Below are positions 15,584-23,793 of a stretch of DNA of 64,000 nucleotides, one piece after another. Origin of the DNA: Pyxidicoccus caerfyrddinensis. Lineage in GTDB: Bacteria > Myxococcota > Myxococcia > Myxococcales > Myxococcaceae. Below the pieces are notes generated by a model. The model saw nothing but the letters and a program-made list of their open reading frames with translations, was not told where the DNA came from and ran no database searches. The stretch is taken from assembly GCF_010894405.1 (NCBI RefSeq), contig NZ_JAAIYA010000024.1, positions 62,001-126,000 on the forward strand, read 5' to 3'. Position 1 is the first letter of the stretch. Every line of letters starts with the position of its first letter. A program made the translations under genes and the position numbers.

Positions 15584-17404
15584 TCACGGCCCTTGCAGGC
15601 GTGCATCCAGGTAGCGCCGCGCCGCCTCGAGCGCGGCGTCGATGCCGGCGGCGCGCGACCCACCGCCCCAGGCCACCTCCGGCGCGCCACCGCCCTTGCC
15701 GTCCACCGCGGGAGCGACGTGCGCCATGAGCTGACCCGCGTCCACACCGCGCTGGAGCAGTGCCTGCGTCACCGCGGTGACGAGCACCACCTTCTCGCCG
15801 CGCGTAGCGGTCAGCACCGCGGCGGCACAGCCATCATGCGCCCTCAGGCAGTCCACCAGGGCTCGCAGGTGCTGAGCGGGGGCCTCTCCCAGGTGCCGGG
15901 ACACCAGGACGGTGTCTCCCAGCCGCACCCCGCCTTCGAGCAGCTGGCGAGCCTCCTCGGCGGCGGAGGCCCCTGACGCCTGGGCCCGGGCAGTGGCCTC
16001 GCGCCGCTGGCGCAGCTCCAGCGCTTCCAGCCGCCCACGCAGCTCCAGCACCCTCCGGGTGGGCTGGGGCCAGTTGTGCAGCTTCGCCGACAGCGGGGTG
16101 ACGGCCCGGGCCAGGGCTTCGCCCTCCAGCACGGACGCCGCCTCCAGCGCCCGCTCCAGCGAGGCCAGCTCCTGACGCAGCGCCTCCGCCGCCTCGCTCG
16201 GGCTCGCGCCGGTGGGCGTCGTGAAGACCTCGGGCATTGCGTCGAAGCCCAACACGGCGTCACCGTCGATGGTGCGCAGATAGGACCGGGACGACGGCAT
16301 CAGCGCCTTGTTGGCGAAGCGCTGCAAGAGCCGCCACCCCGTGCGCCGCCACGCGGGCAGGTGGCGGGTGTAGACGGCGGTGAAGCGGGGCACCGGCCTG
16401 TCGCCGCGCAGGCTCTTGAACCCGTCGGCGCCCGCGCCCAGCTCAATCGTCAGCCCGTGGTCCAGCGCCTCCTGCATGAGGTGGTACACGAGCCCCCGGT
16501 AGAGGCCGAGCTCCTGGGGAAGGCTCACGTCGTACCCGAACAGGGGCGAGAAAACGACGTCGTCGCTCACGATGAAGGCATAGAACCCGTCGATGCGGCC
16601 GTCCTTCACCGCCAGGCGGAAGCGCAGCGTCCCGTCGCGCAGGGCGGACTCGAAGAAGGCGACGGACAGCTGCATGCTCGTCGAGTACTTCTCCTCGTTC
16701 AGGGAGCGGTACAGCTCCAGCAACCGGGGCGCGCAGTCCGGCACGTCGGCGCCGTCCACGAGCCGGTAGCCGGCCGCCTCCAGCAGCCGCGCGTCCCGGC
16801 GGCGGTTCTCCCGCACCTGCCGGCTCACCTCGTCCCGGAAGGGCAGGAGCATGCGGGTGTGGAAGGCATAGACGAAGTCGTAGCCCCCGTCCCGCAGGTG
16901 GTTGAGCAGGGGCGCGTGCGTGGCCGGGTTCACCGACGAGAAGACGATGGCGTGCCCGGGGAAGCGCTCAGCCAGGAAGTCCGTGAGCCGCCGCACCTGC
17001 TCCGAAGACAGCCGGGCGCCCAGGTTGCGCAGCACCAGCCAGTGGTCCACGTAGACACACCGGTCGATGCGCGCCGACTTGAGCAAGAGCCCCAGACTCT
17101 GGAGCACGCGACGGACGGCCCACCCGGATGCGCCGCCCCACTTGCGCGCATCCATCATGGCGAGCTGCGTGCTGACGTAGCGGGCGAAGACGGAGAACAG
17201 CGGCGAGTTGTCATACTCCGCGTCGTTGACGGCCACGGGAATGAGCAGCCCGTCCAGGCCGACGAGCCGCAGCGTCGTCCGGTCCGACACGAAGGCGGTG
17301 CTGCCCTGCCGCAGGAGCGGGCCCAGGAAGTCGCGCGCGAAGCGCCCCTCCGAGGTGTCAGGCCAGGGGACTCGGGAGAGGGTGCTCTCGTCGTAGAGAA
17401 TCAT
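15584..17404 (-). CDS. FemAB/GNAT-like transferase fused to AlaRS C-terminal (DHHA1/C-Ala) domain
   Basis: A 606-residue protein with an unexpected layout. Residues about 150-380 resemble a GNAT/FemAB-like transferase (DUF482-type): ELYRSLNEEKYSTSM, RFRLAVKDGRIDGFYAFIVSDD, LGLYRGLVYHLMQEALDHG and GADGFKSLRGDRPVPRF. Residues about 400-490 are a helical coil. Residues 497-600 match the C-Ala/DHHA1 domain of alanyl-tRNA synthetase: LRALVDCLRAHDGCAAAVL, GEKVVLVTAVTQ, then VDGKGGGAPEVAWGGG, the GKGGG loop being diagnostic. Known: FemX/MurM proteins take amino acids from aminoacyl-tRNA, and C-Ala binds tRNA. Inference: an alanyl-tRNA-dependent aminoacyltransferase acting on a cell-surface or lipid acceptor. 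No synthetase or editing domain is present. ATG at 17404 is the only good start. Confidence 0.8.
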   Translation of the reverse strand: MILYDESTLSRVPWPDTSEGRFARDFLGPLLRQGSTAFVSDRTTLRLVGLDGLLIPVAVNDAEYDNSPLFSVFARYVSTQLAMMDARKWGGASGWAVRRVLQSLGLLLKSARIDRCVYVDHWLVLRNLGARLSSEQVRRLTDFLAERFPGHAIVFSSVNPATHAPLLNHLRDGGYDFVYAFHTRMLLPFRDEVSRQVRENRRRDARLLEAAGYRLVDGADVPDCAPRLLELYRSLNEEKYSTSMQLSVAFFESALRDGTLRFRLAVKDGRIDGFYAFIVSDDVVFSPLFGYDVSLPQELGLYRGLVYHLMQEALDHGLTIELGAGADGFKSLRGDRPVPRFTAVYTRHLPAWRRTGWRLLQRFANKALMPSSRSYLRTIDGDAVLGFDAMPEVFTTPTGASPSEAAEALRQELASLERALEAASVLEGEALARAVTPLSAKLHNWPQPTRRVLELRGRLEALELRQRREATARAQASGASAAEEARQLLEGGVRLGDTVLVSRHLGEAPAQHLRALVDCLRAHDGCAAAVLTATRGEKVVLVTAVTQALLQRGVDAGQLMAHVAPAVDGKGGGAPEVAWGGGSRAAGIDAALEAARRYLDARLQGP

Positions 17405-17431
17405 GGGCTTGGAGCGCCTGATGCTACACGC

Positions 17432-19540
17432 TCAATGCTGCAACCCCGAGGGCCCCACATCCGGCGCTGCCGGGCCCGCGTCTCCGGCCGACCCGCCCTC
17501 GCCCTCGCCGTGCTCGGACTGCCCGAGGAAGTCGTCCAGCGCGCCCACGTCGATGGGCTTGCGGAACACCGCGTCCACCAGCGCCAGGTTGGCGCGGTTC
17601 TGCCCGCGCACGTCCATGCCGGTGACGATGGCGAGCAGCGTCTGCGGTGAGCGCTGCCGCAGCTCGCGCGCCAGCTCCCACCCGCTCATCTCCGGCATGA
17701 CGGCGTCCAGCAGCGCGGCGTCGAAGCGGCGGCGGTCCCACATCCCCAGCGCCACCTCCGGGCTGTGGGCCACCTGCACCTCGTAGCCCTCCTCGCCCAG
17801 CACCTCCGCCATCATCCGCGCGTTGTCCAAGTCGTCGTCCACCACCAGCACGCGGCGCGTCTTCTGGAAGCGCCGGGGCGCCTCCGGCCGCGTCACCTCC
17901 GCGCGCGAGGCCTCCGGGCGGGGCGCCTGCGCCGCCGCCTCATGCACGCGCGGCAGCCGCACCACGAAGGCCGCGCCCTGCCCCGTCGTGCTGTTCTCCG
18001 CCGTCAGCTCGCCACCCCAGCGCTGTACCTGCGCGCGCGCCACCGCCAGGTACAGCGACAGCTGCGGCGCCCCGGTGTCCCTCCGCAGCGGGTCGAACAG
18101 CTGCGTCAGCTCCTCCACCGCGTAGGGCGGGCCCTCGTCCTCGATGCGCAGCGTGAGCCACGGCTCGCCATTCGCGCGGGTGGTGACGCGCAGCCGGCCG
18201 CCGTTCTCCATGCGGTCTCTCGCGGAGAGCAGCAGGTTGACGATGAGCTCGCGGAAGAAGCCCGCGTCCGCCCGCACCTGCCCCGGGCCGCCCAGGTCCA
18301 GGTCCACATGGACGGGGTGCTCGCGCTGCTCCAGCTCGCCGCGCGCCAGCTCCAGCGCCTCGCGCACCGTCTGGTCCACCGGCACGTCGGTGGGCTGCTC
18401 CTGGGTGCGCTGCACGTTGAACTCCTGCAGCCGCGCCACCAGCTCGCCAATCTGACCCACCGTCTTGTCGAGCGCCTCCAGGTGCTCGGCCTTGAACTCA
18501 CGCTGCAACAGCGTGATTCGCAGCCGCAGCACGTTGAGGAAGTTGTTGAGCGCGTGCGCCGCGCCGCTGGCCAATTGCCCCAGCGCCTGCTGGCGGGTGC
18601 GCTGCAACAGGCGTCCCTGCAGGCGGCGCAGCTCGCCGTGCGCGCTCTGCAGCGCCTTCGTCTTGTTCACCGCCTCGCTTCGGTCGGTGAAGGTCTGGAT
18701 GGCGCCGGCCAGCTCGCCCTCCTCCTCCCAGACGGGCGTGGCGCTCAGCTCCAGCGTGGCCTCGCCGCCGCTGGGGCGCTCCACCACCATCATCACCCCG
18801 CGCACCGGCCCCTTCTCCTTGAGCGCGCGCAGGAAGGGCATGTCCGTCACCTTGAACGGCTCACCCGTCAGGTGGCGCGCGTTCACCTGCGACAGCACCG
18901 GACTGAGCGTGTTCGACGCGCGGGCGCCCAGCACCGCGCGCATGGGCAGCCCCATCAGCCGGCTCACCGGCGGCGTGACGAACGACACCGTGCCGTCCAC
19001 CTCCGCGAGGAGGATGCCCACGTCCACCTGGTTGAGCACCGACTCCATCACCGCCGCCTCGCGGAAGCGCACCTCCTCCGTCTTCAGCACCCGCGCGTAG
19101 GACGCCTGCGCCGCCGCGTGCGCCTCCCACACCAGCTCGGCGATGAGCTCCGCCACCTCCGGCTCGATGGAGTCCCCGTTGCGCCGCCCGTAGACGTACA
19201 GCAACACCTCTTCCAGGGACTTGAACTCGCGCGTCAGGTCCTCGGGCTCGAAGTTCTGGCTGTAGCGATAGGCGCCGTGCGAGCGCACCACCTCCGGCCA
19301 CAGGCGCACCGCATCATCCCCGCGGTCCCTGAGCAGCCGGGCCAGCTCGTCCAGCAGCTGGCGCAGCGGGGCGCGCAAATCCCGCCCCGGGATGTCCACT
19401 TCATACGTTTCGGCGCGCAGGCGCTTTGCCCAGAGGCGCGCCACGCGCTCGCGCTCTTCCTGGAGCAGGTCGGAGAGGGCCTGGATGGGATTGACGGCGG
19501 ACACTTTCAAGACGGGAAGGTGTGCACGCCCGCCCGCCAT
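17432..19540 (-). CDS. histidine-kinase-like hybrid with RsbRD-type N-terminus, PAS, degenerate ATPase and receiver
   Basis: About 702 residues. An N-terminal four-helix domain resembles RsbRD_N (EERERVARLWAKRL, then LRQLLDELARLL). A PAS domain (about 170-290), a HisKA-like helix pair, a HATPase-like domain and a C-terminal receiver follow. The receiver is intact (VVDDDLDNA, LLDAVMPEMSGWE, phospho-Asp in DAVMP). The kinase core is eroded: the H-box reads GAAHALNNFL (Glu after His lost), the G1 box reads EDEGPPY rather than DxGxG, and the G2 box reads GAPQLSLYLA without the GLGL motif. It may not bind ATP normally. No membrane segment is seen. Start uncertain: ATG 19540, or GTG 19504 (VSAVNPIQALS). 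Confidence 0.82.
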   Translation of the reverse strand: MAGGRAHLPVLKVSAVNPIQALSDLLQEERERVARLWAKRLRAETYEVDIPGRDLRAPLRQLLDELARLLRDRGDDAVRLWPEVVRSHGAYRYSQNFEPEDLTREFKSLEEVLLYVYGRRNGDSIEPEVAELIAELVWEAHAAAQASYARVLKTEEVRFREAAVMESVLNQVDVGILLAEVDGTVSFVTPPVSRLMGLPMRAVLGARASNTLSPVLSQVNARHLTGEPFKVTDMPFLRALKEKGPVRGVMMVVERPSGGEATLELSATPVWEEEGELAGAIQTFTDRSEAVNKTKALQSAHGELRRLQGRLLQRTRQQALGQLASGAAHALNNFLNVLRLRITLLQREFKAEHLEALDKTVGQIGELVARLQEFNVQRTQEQPTDVPVDQTVREALELARGELEQREHPVHVDLDLGGPGQVRADAGFFRELIVNLLLSARDRMENGGRLRVTTRANGEPWLTLRIEDEGPPYAVEELTQLFDPLRRDTGAPQLSLYLAVARAQVQRWGGELTAENSTTGQGAAFVVRLPRVHEAAAQAPRPEASRAEVTRPEAPRRFQKTRRVLVVDDDLDNARMMAEVLGEEGYEVQVAHSPEVALGMWDRRRFDAALLDAVMPEMSGWELARELRQRSPQTLLAIVTGMDVRGQNRANLALVDAVFRKPIDVGALDDFLGQSEHGEGEGGSAGDAGPAAPDVGPSGLQH

Positions 19541-19623
19541 GGCCACCCTGCGCCTGCCTGGTTGCTCGCCGCCCCGCTCCCGCGTTGCATCTGGTTACCA
19601 GGCGGCCCACCTTGCAGGGACGG

Positions 19624-20406
19624 ATGGCAGGCACCGAGCGCAACAAGAACGACTTGATGGAGCCACCCTGGCTGTCGCAGCAGGCCATGGCACAGCTCTT
19701 CCGTGGCGAGCTGAGCCGCTCCGACACGTGGCGCACGCGCCTGGACACCACCACCAACTGGGCGCTCACCACGACGGCGGCCGTCATCTCCTTCGGCTTC
19801 GCCACGCCGCAGAGCTCGCACGTCACCTTCCTCGTGGGCATCTGGATGGTGGTGTCGTTCCTCCTCATCGAGGCGCGGCGCTACCGGTACTACGACTTGT
19901 GGAACCGCCGCGTCCGTCTGCTGGAAGACGGTTGGTGGGCGCCCATGCTCCGGCGCGAGCCGTTGGACCCGGACGCGATGCGCGAGTTGGCGGTGGAGAT
20001 GTCCCGCCCGCAAATCCAGCTGTCGCTCTTCTCCGCCATCTCCACGCGGCTCAACCGCGCCTATGGGCCCATCCTGATGGTCCTGATGGCCACGTGGTTC
20101 GTGAAGGTCTACAGCCACCCCAAGCCGCCGAAGGACTTCGCCGAGTTCCTTTACCGCGCCCACGTGGCCTGGCTCCCCGGCCCCGTGGTGATGGCCTTCC
20201 TGGTCTTCCTCACCGTCGCCGCCACCTACCTGTTCATCTCCTCCTTCTTCATCCGCGCCCCCATGGGCGAATTGCGCACACGCCCCCGGGGCCGCCGCGC
20301 CGCCCTCTGGGAGTCCTTCTACCGGCCCTACGCCATCCACAAGCGCCGCGCGCCCACCCGCCGCCGCGCCCCGGTGCCGCGCCCGACGTCCACCTCCGAG
20401 CACTGA
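19624..20406 (+). CDS. DUF2270 integral membrane protein
   Basis: A 260-residue protein with four predicted transmembrane helices in two pairs: about 46-62 (ALTTTAAVISFGFA), 67-80 (FLVGIWMVVSFLL), 137-157 (YGPILMVLMATWFVKVY) and 180-205 (PGPVVMAFLVFLTVAATYLF). The segment IEARRYRYYDLWNRRVRLLEDGWWAPMLRREPLDP between the pairs is the conserved DUF2270 core. The C-terminal tail is highly basic and cytoplasmic. The family has no known function. ATG at 19624 is divergent from the hybrid histidine-kinase-like gene with about 80 bp between starts, so a shared regulatory region is likely. Confidence 0.85.
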   Translation: MAGTERNKNDLMEPPWLSQQAMAQLFRGELSRSDTWRTRLDTTTNWALTTTAAVISFGFATPQSSHVTFLVGIWMVVSFLLIEARRYRYYDLWNRRVRLLEDGWWAPMLRREPLDPDAMRELAVEMSRPQIQLSLFSAISTRLNRAYGPILMVLMATWFVKVYSHPKPPKDFAEFLYRAHVAWLPGPVVMAFLVFLTVAATYLFISSFFIRAPMGELRTRPRGRRAALWESFYRPYAIHKRRAPTRRRAPVPRPTSTSEH

Positions 20407-20558
20407 GCGGTGGCACCGGACGGAGGCCCTCCCGCCCGGAGAGGGAGCGGGCAGCCCGCGCCCGGGCCTTCCGGACTCATGGCCGCCATGCCCCCCGCTG
20501 AAACGGGGCGGTTTTCGTCCTTTCGGGCCCTGGGGTTTTGTGCTGTGAATCCGCACCC

Positions 20559-21563
20559 ATGGCGAACACCCGTACTGTCACAATCATCAATGGCGATGGC
20601 ATTGGCCCCGAGGTGATGGCGGCCACCGTGCGCGTCCTCGAGGCGCTCAAGGTGCCTCTGGAGTTCGAGCACAAGGACGCCGGCACCGAGGTGGTGGCCA
20701 AGTACGGCACCAACCTTCCCCACGAGACGGTGGAGGCGGTGCTGCGCAGCGGCGTCGCGCTCAAGGGCCCCACCGGCACCGTGGTGGGCGGCGGCCTGCC
20801 CTCGGCCAACGTCGGCCTGCGCAAGCGGCTGGACCTGTACTCGTCGCTGCGGCCCGTGAAGAGCGTGCCCAGCGTGAAGACGCGCTACGAGAACGTGGAC
20901 CTCATCGTGGTGCGCGAGAACACCGAGGACCTCTACGCCGGCCTGGAGCACATCATCGTCCCGGGCGTGGTGGAGTCCCTCAAGATCATCACCGAGAAGG
21001 CGTCCACCCGCATTGCCCGCTTCGCCTTCGAGTATGCCAAGCGGCACGGGCGCAAGAAGGTGTCGGCCGTCCACAAGGCCAACATCATGAAGCTGTCGGA
21101 CGGCCTCTTCCTGGACTGCTGCCGCAAGGTGGGCCGCGAGTACCCCGAAGTCACGTACGAGGAGGTCATCGTCGACAACCTCTGCATGCAGCTCGTCAAG
21201 GACCCGACGCGCTTCGACATGCTGGTGACGGAGAACCTCTACGGCGACATCGTCAGCGACCTGTGCGCGGGCCTGGTGGGCGGCCTGGGCGTGGTGCCCG
21301 GCGCCAACATCGGTGAGCGCACCGCCGTCTTCGAGGCCGTGCACGGCACCGCCCCGGACATCGCGGGCAAGGGCATCGCCAACCCCACCGCGCTGATGAT
21401 GTCGTCGGTGATGATGCTGGACTGGCTCGACATGCGCGAGGAGGCTCGCCGCATGGAGAGCGCCATCCACAAGGTCTACAGCGGCGGCACCGTGCGCACC
21501 GGCGACCTCGGTGGCGGCGCCACCACCCGCGAGTTCACCGACGCCATCATCGCCGCGCTGTAG
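20559..21563 (+). CDS. NAD-dependent isocitrate / isopropylmalate-family dehydrogenase
   Basis: A 334-residue beta-decarboxylating dehydrogenase. It starts TVTIINGDGIGPEVM and contains LRKRLDLYSSLRPVKS, VVRENTEDLYAGLEH, the lysine in HKANIMKLSDGLF, LVTENLYGDIVSDL (metal Asp residues) and HGTAPDIAGKGIANPTA. The Ser/Asn-containing phosphorylation-site region and the RENTEDLYAG motif favour the short NAD-isocitrate dehydrogenase subgroup over 3-isopropylmalate dehydrogenase; homoisocitrate dehydrogenase is less likely because no lysine-pathway genes are near. It would make 2-oxoglutarate in the TCA cycle. ATG at 20559 is followed directly by the conserved first strand. A strong hairpin with a T run ends the transcript at 21587-21627. 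Confidence 0.85.
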   Translation: MANTRTVTIINGDGIGPEVMAATVRVLEALKVPLEFEHKDAGTEVVAKYGTNLPHETVEAVLRSGVALKGPTGTVVGGGLPSANVGLRKRLDLYSSLRPVKSVPSVKTRYENVDLIVVRENTEDLYAGLEHIIVPGVVESLKIITEKASTRIARFAFEYAKRHGRKKVSAVHKANIMKLSDGLFLDCCRKVGREYPEVTYEEVIVDNLCMQLVKDPTRFDMLVTENLYGDIVSDLCAGLVGGLGVVPGANIGERTAVFEAVHGTAPDIAGKGIANPTALMMSSVMMLDWLDMREEARRMESAIHKVYSGGTVRTGDLGGGATTREFTDAIIAAL

Positions 21564-21586
21564 CCGGCACGGTGAAGTAGCGCATA

Positions 21587-21627
21587 CGGGCCCGGGGCGC
21601 TTCGAGCGGCCCGGGCCCGCTGCGTTT
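21587..21627. terminator. strong hairpin terminator with T run
   Basis: CGGGCCCGG (21587-21595) and CCGGGCCCG (21611-21619) form a perfect stem with an inner CGCT/AGCG pair closing a TCG loop; GCTGCGTTTT follows on the plus strand. It lies between convergent stops at 21563 and 21628 and can end both. Confidence 0.8.
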
Positions 21628-22017
21628 TCAGCCCACCGTCACCTTGCGCACGCCGCGCGCCTCCAGCAGTGCCGGCAGCCGCTCGCGCTGGTCGCCCTGG
21701 AGCACGAGGGCGTCATCCTCCACCACGCCCCCGCAGCCCAGCGAGTTCTTCAGCGCCTTGAGCCACACCTCGCGCTGGGGCGCGGGCAATTCCAGGTGCT
21801 CCACCACCGTGACTTCCTTGCCGCCACGGCCCTTGCGCTCCATGCGCACCACGGCGCGCGCGGGGCCCTTCGGCTCGGGCTTCGCGGGCGGAGGCCGCAC
21901 GGGCGCGGCGGGCGCCTGGGGCAGCTCCTCGCGCTTGGAGGACAGCGCGGCGAACGGGTTGTTGAACGGGGCTGCCGGGGCGGCGGGCGCCTCGGCCTTC
22001 TTGTCGCGCTTGCCCAT
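21628..22017 (-). CDS. SUI1/eIF1-family (YciH-like) translation factor
   Basis: A 129-residue protein. The N-terminal 55 residues are a low-complexity Pro/Ala-rich linker (APAAPAAPF, PAAPVRPPPAKPEPKG). The C-terminal 75 residues form the SUI1 fold: ARAVVRMERKGRGGKEVTVVE, LKALKNSLGCGGVVEDDALV and LQGDQRERLPALLEARGVRKV. The GRGGK and SLGCGG motifs are the usual RNA/ribosome contact sites. Bacterial YciH-type proteins probably check initiation fidelity under stress; this is inferred from the family. It is the third gene of a cupin/VKOR-DsbA/SUI1 run on the same strand (20-bp gap), though there is no obvious functional link. ATG at 22017. Confidence 0.88.
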   Translation of the reverse strand: MGKRDKKAEAPAAPAAPFNNPFAALSSKREELPQAPAAPVRPPPAKPEPKGPARAVVRMERKGRGGKEVTVVEHLELPAPQREVWLKALKNSLGCGGVVEDDALVLQGDQRERLPALLEARGVRKVTVG

Positions 22018-22037
22018 GGCGTGGCTCTCGCGTCCCG

Positions 22038-23432
22038 TCAGTGGTTGTGGCCCGCGTGGTCGCCCCCGGCCGGCATGGGGCGCGGCGGCGGCAGCACGTT
22101 GAAGGCGGGGGCGCTCGGGTTGCCGCCCGCCATCACCAGCGCGTAGAGCAGCGGCGCGGACGGCGGCGCCTGGCGGCCGTTGACCACCACCAGCGGCGTG
22201 CCGCTGATGTGGTGCTTCATCGCGTAGGTGGAGTCCTCCTGGAGCTTCGCCGCGGTGGCCGGGCTCGACATGCACGCGTCCAGCTGCATGCGCGACACCG
22301 AGCCGGAGGAGGCAATCTCCAGCACGCGCTCCGTGTCGAGGAAGGCCTGCGCGGCGAAGAGCTTCTCGCGCAGCTCCCAGTAGTCCGACGCGCCCTCCAG
22401 GCAGATTTGCGCCCGGGCCGCGGTGCAGCGCACGCTGGGCGCATCCGGGCCGCGGCGCGGAATGGCCGGGTTGCACGCGCCGTCCAGCGGGAACTGGCGG
22501 GCCTCCAGCGACATCGTCCCCTCGGGCACGCGCTTCTTCAGCACGGACAATTCCTCCACCAGCGCCTTGCAGTGGGGGCACTTGCTGTCCGTCCACTCGA
22601 CAATCTTCACCGGCGCGTCCGGCGGCCCGTAGAGCTTGCGCGCGGGGGCCACGGCGGGCAACGGCGAGCTGGCGCGGTACTGCGCGAGCCCGTCCGCGAT
22701 GAACTGCTTCTGGTCCGCGCTCAGGCTGCCGAGGAACTCCTCCAGCGACGCGGGCGGCTTGCTGGCCTGTCCCGAGCTCTCACTGCCCTGGCTGCTGACG
22801 GGCGGCGGCGGCAGCAGCGCGCTGATGTTGTCGGAGGCCTTCGGCGTGGCGCGCCCGGGGAGCAGCAGCGCGAGGAAGGCCGCGATGGTGATGCCCACCG
22901 TCCACTGCAGCGTGGAGCCCCACTCGCCGGAGGCCGGCGCCACCGGGCCGGGCAGTCCGCGCCAGGCCACGCCCGCGAAGGCCAGCACCAACACGTAGGT
23001 GCCCAGGCACGTCGGGCACACCGCGCCCGTACTGAAGCTGGCCAGGCCGAAGACGAGCACGGACACCGCGCCCGCCAGCGCCACCAACCTCAGGCCGTTG
23101 GCGGCGGGACGCACGGAGCGGCCCGCGCGGGCCCACGCGAGGTACAGCGCGGACAGGCCCACCGCGACGAGGCCCCACAACACGCCCAGGCCGGCGACGG
23201 GGATGCCGAGCACCTCGTGGACGCGGCTGGCGAAGGGCGAGTTCCACACCGTCTCGCAGTTCACCGTCTCGGAGAGGCCGCACACGGTGGCGCCGCCCCC
23301 GCGCAGGGTGAGCAGCTGCATCCACTGGAAGATGGCGAGCCCGCTCTCGGCGAGGCCCAGCACCAGCAATGCCAGTGCGCCGCGGACGGGAGCCGTGGGA
23401 GGGGGGGCCTTGGAAGAGGACTTCGGGCTCAT
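22038..23432 (-). CDS. VKOR-DsbA-like fusion: membrane oxidoreductase with thioredoxin domain
   Basis: A 464-residue disulfide-forming enzyme. Residues about 15-200 are the membrane VKOR part with several helices, the loop cysteines in CGLSETVNC and the quinone-site motif CPTC (GAVCPTCLG). A Ser/Pro-rich linker leads to a DsbA-like thioredoxin domain with the active site CPHC (EWTDSKCPHCKAL) and the cis-Pro loop ISGTPLVVVNG. VKOR reoxidises DsbA using quinone; here both partners are on one chain, making disulfides in the periplasm. The C-terminus GGDHAGHNH is histidine-rich, a possible metal-binding tail. Its start overlaps the cupin stop (ATGA, 23429-23432), so the two are coupled. Confidence 0.9.
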   Translation of the reverse strand: MSPKSSSKAPPPTAPVRGALALLVLGLAESGLAIFQWMQLLTLRGGGATVCGLSETVNCETVWNSPFASRVHEVLGIPVAGLGVLWGLVAVGLSALYLAWARAGRSVRPAANGLRLVALAGAVSVLVFGLASFSTGAVCPTCLGTYVLVLAFAGVAWRGLPGPVAPASGEWGSTLQWTVGITIAAFLALLLPGRATPKASDNISALLPPPPVSSQGSESSGQASKPPASLEEFLGSLSADQKQFIADGLAQYRASSPLPAVAPARKLYGPPDAPVKIVEWTDSKCPHCKALVEELSVLKKRVPEGTMSLEARQFPLDGACNPAIPRRGPDAPSVRCTAARAQICLEGASDYWELREKLFAAQAFLDTERVLEIASSGSVSRMQLDACMSSPATAAKLQEDSTYAMKHHISGTPLVVVNGRQAPPSAPLLYALVMAGGNPSAPAFNVLPPPRPMPAGGDHAGHNH

Positions 23433-23755
23433 GCGTGCTCCGGGGGCGGGGTCATCAGGACGAGGAGTCGGGCGGGTTCCGGGCCGTCATTGACGACGCC
23501 GTGCTCGGAGCCCGCGGGGGCGAAGATGGAGGCGCCAGGGCCGTGCACTTCCTCCTCGGCGCCGACGCGGAAGCGGCAGCGCCCCTCCAGGACGACGTAC
23601 ACCTTGTCGGAGGTGGCATGGCGGTGCGGCTTCTGGGCCTGGCCGGGCGCGACGCAGTACACGTCGAGGAAGAAGCGCTCGGACTGGAAGAGGTTGTGCT
23701 TCTGGAGCTTCTCCGGGGAGAAACCCTGGAAGGTGGACAGGTGCTTCACATCCAT
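23429..23755 (-). CDS. small cupin-domain protein
   Basis: A 108-residue single-domain cupin. The metal-binding motif 1 is PHRHATSDKVYVVLEGRCRFRVG (His and Glu-type positions present, KVYVVLEG), and motif 2 is PGASIFAPAGSEHGVVN with the last His. It probably binds a metal or small ligand in the cytosol; no catalytic role can be assigned. It is the promoter-proximal gene of the cupin/VKOR-DsbA/SUI1 run, with ATGA overlap to VKOR. On the minus strand AAGGAG precedes, but the ATG 9 nt closer to it is out of frame and opens a five-codon upstream frame overlapping this start, which might reduce initiation. Confidence 0.82.
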   Translation of the reverse strand: MDVKHLSTFQGFSPEKLQKHNLFQSERFFLDVYCVAPGQAQKPHRHATSDKVYVVLEGRCRFRVGAEEEVHGPGASIFAPAGSEHGVVNDGPEPARLLVLMTPPPEHA

Positions 23756-23777
23756 CGTGGCATTCGCTCCTTCGCCT

Positions 23778-23785
23778 CTATATAG
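23778..23785. promoter_or_regulatory. palindromic -10-like element shared by divergent genes
   Basis: CTATATAG is symmetric, so it reads as a TATATA -10 box on both strands in a 38-bp gap between divergent starts (23755 and 23794). The plus-strand start is only 10 bp after the box, implying a nearly leaderless transcript. Confidence 0.4.
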
Positions 23786-23793
23786 CGACGGAC

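Noticed and set aside
17765-19657. 630-residue plus-strand open frame opposite the hybrid kinase-like gene
   Set aside because: Low-complexity Arg/Leu/His text without motif; antisense shadow of a gene with PAS and receiver domains.
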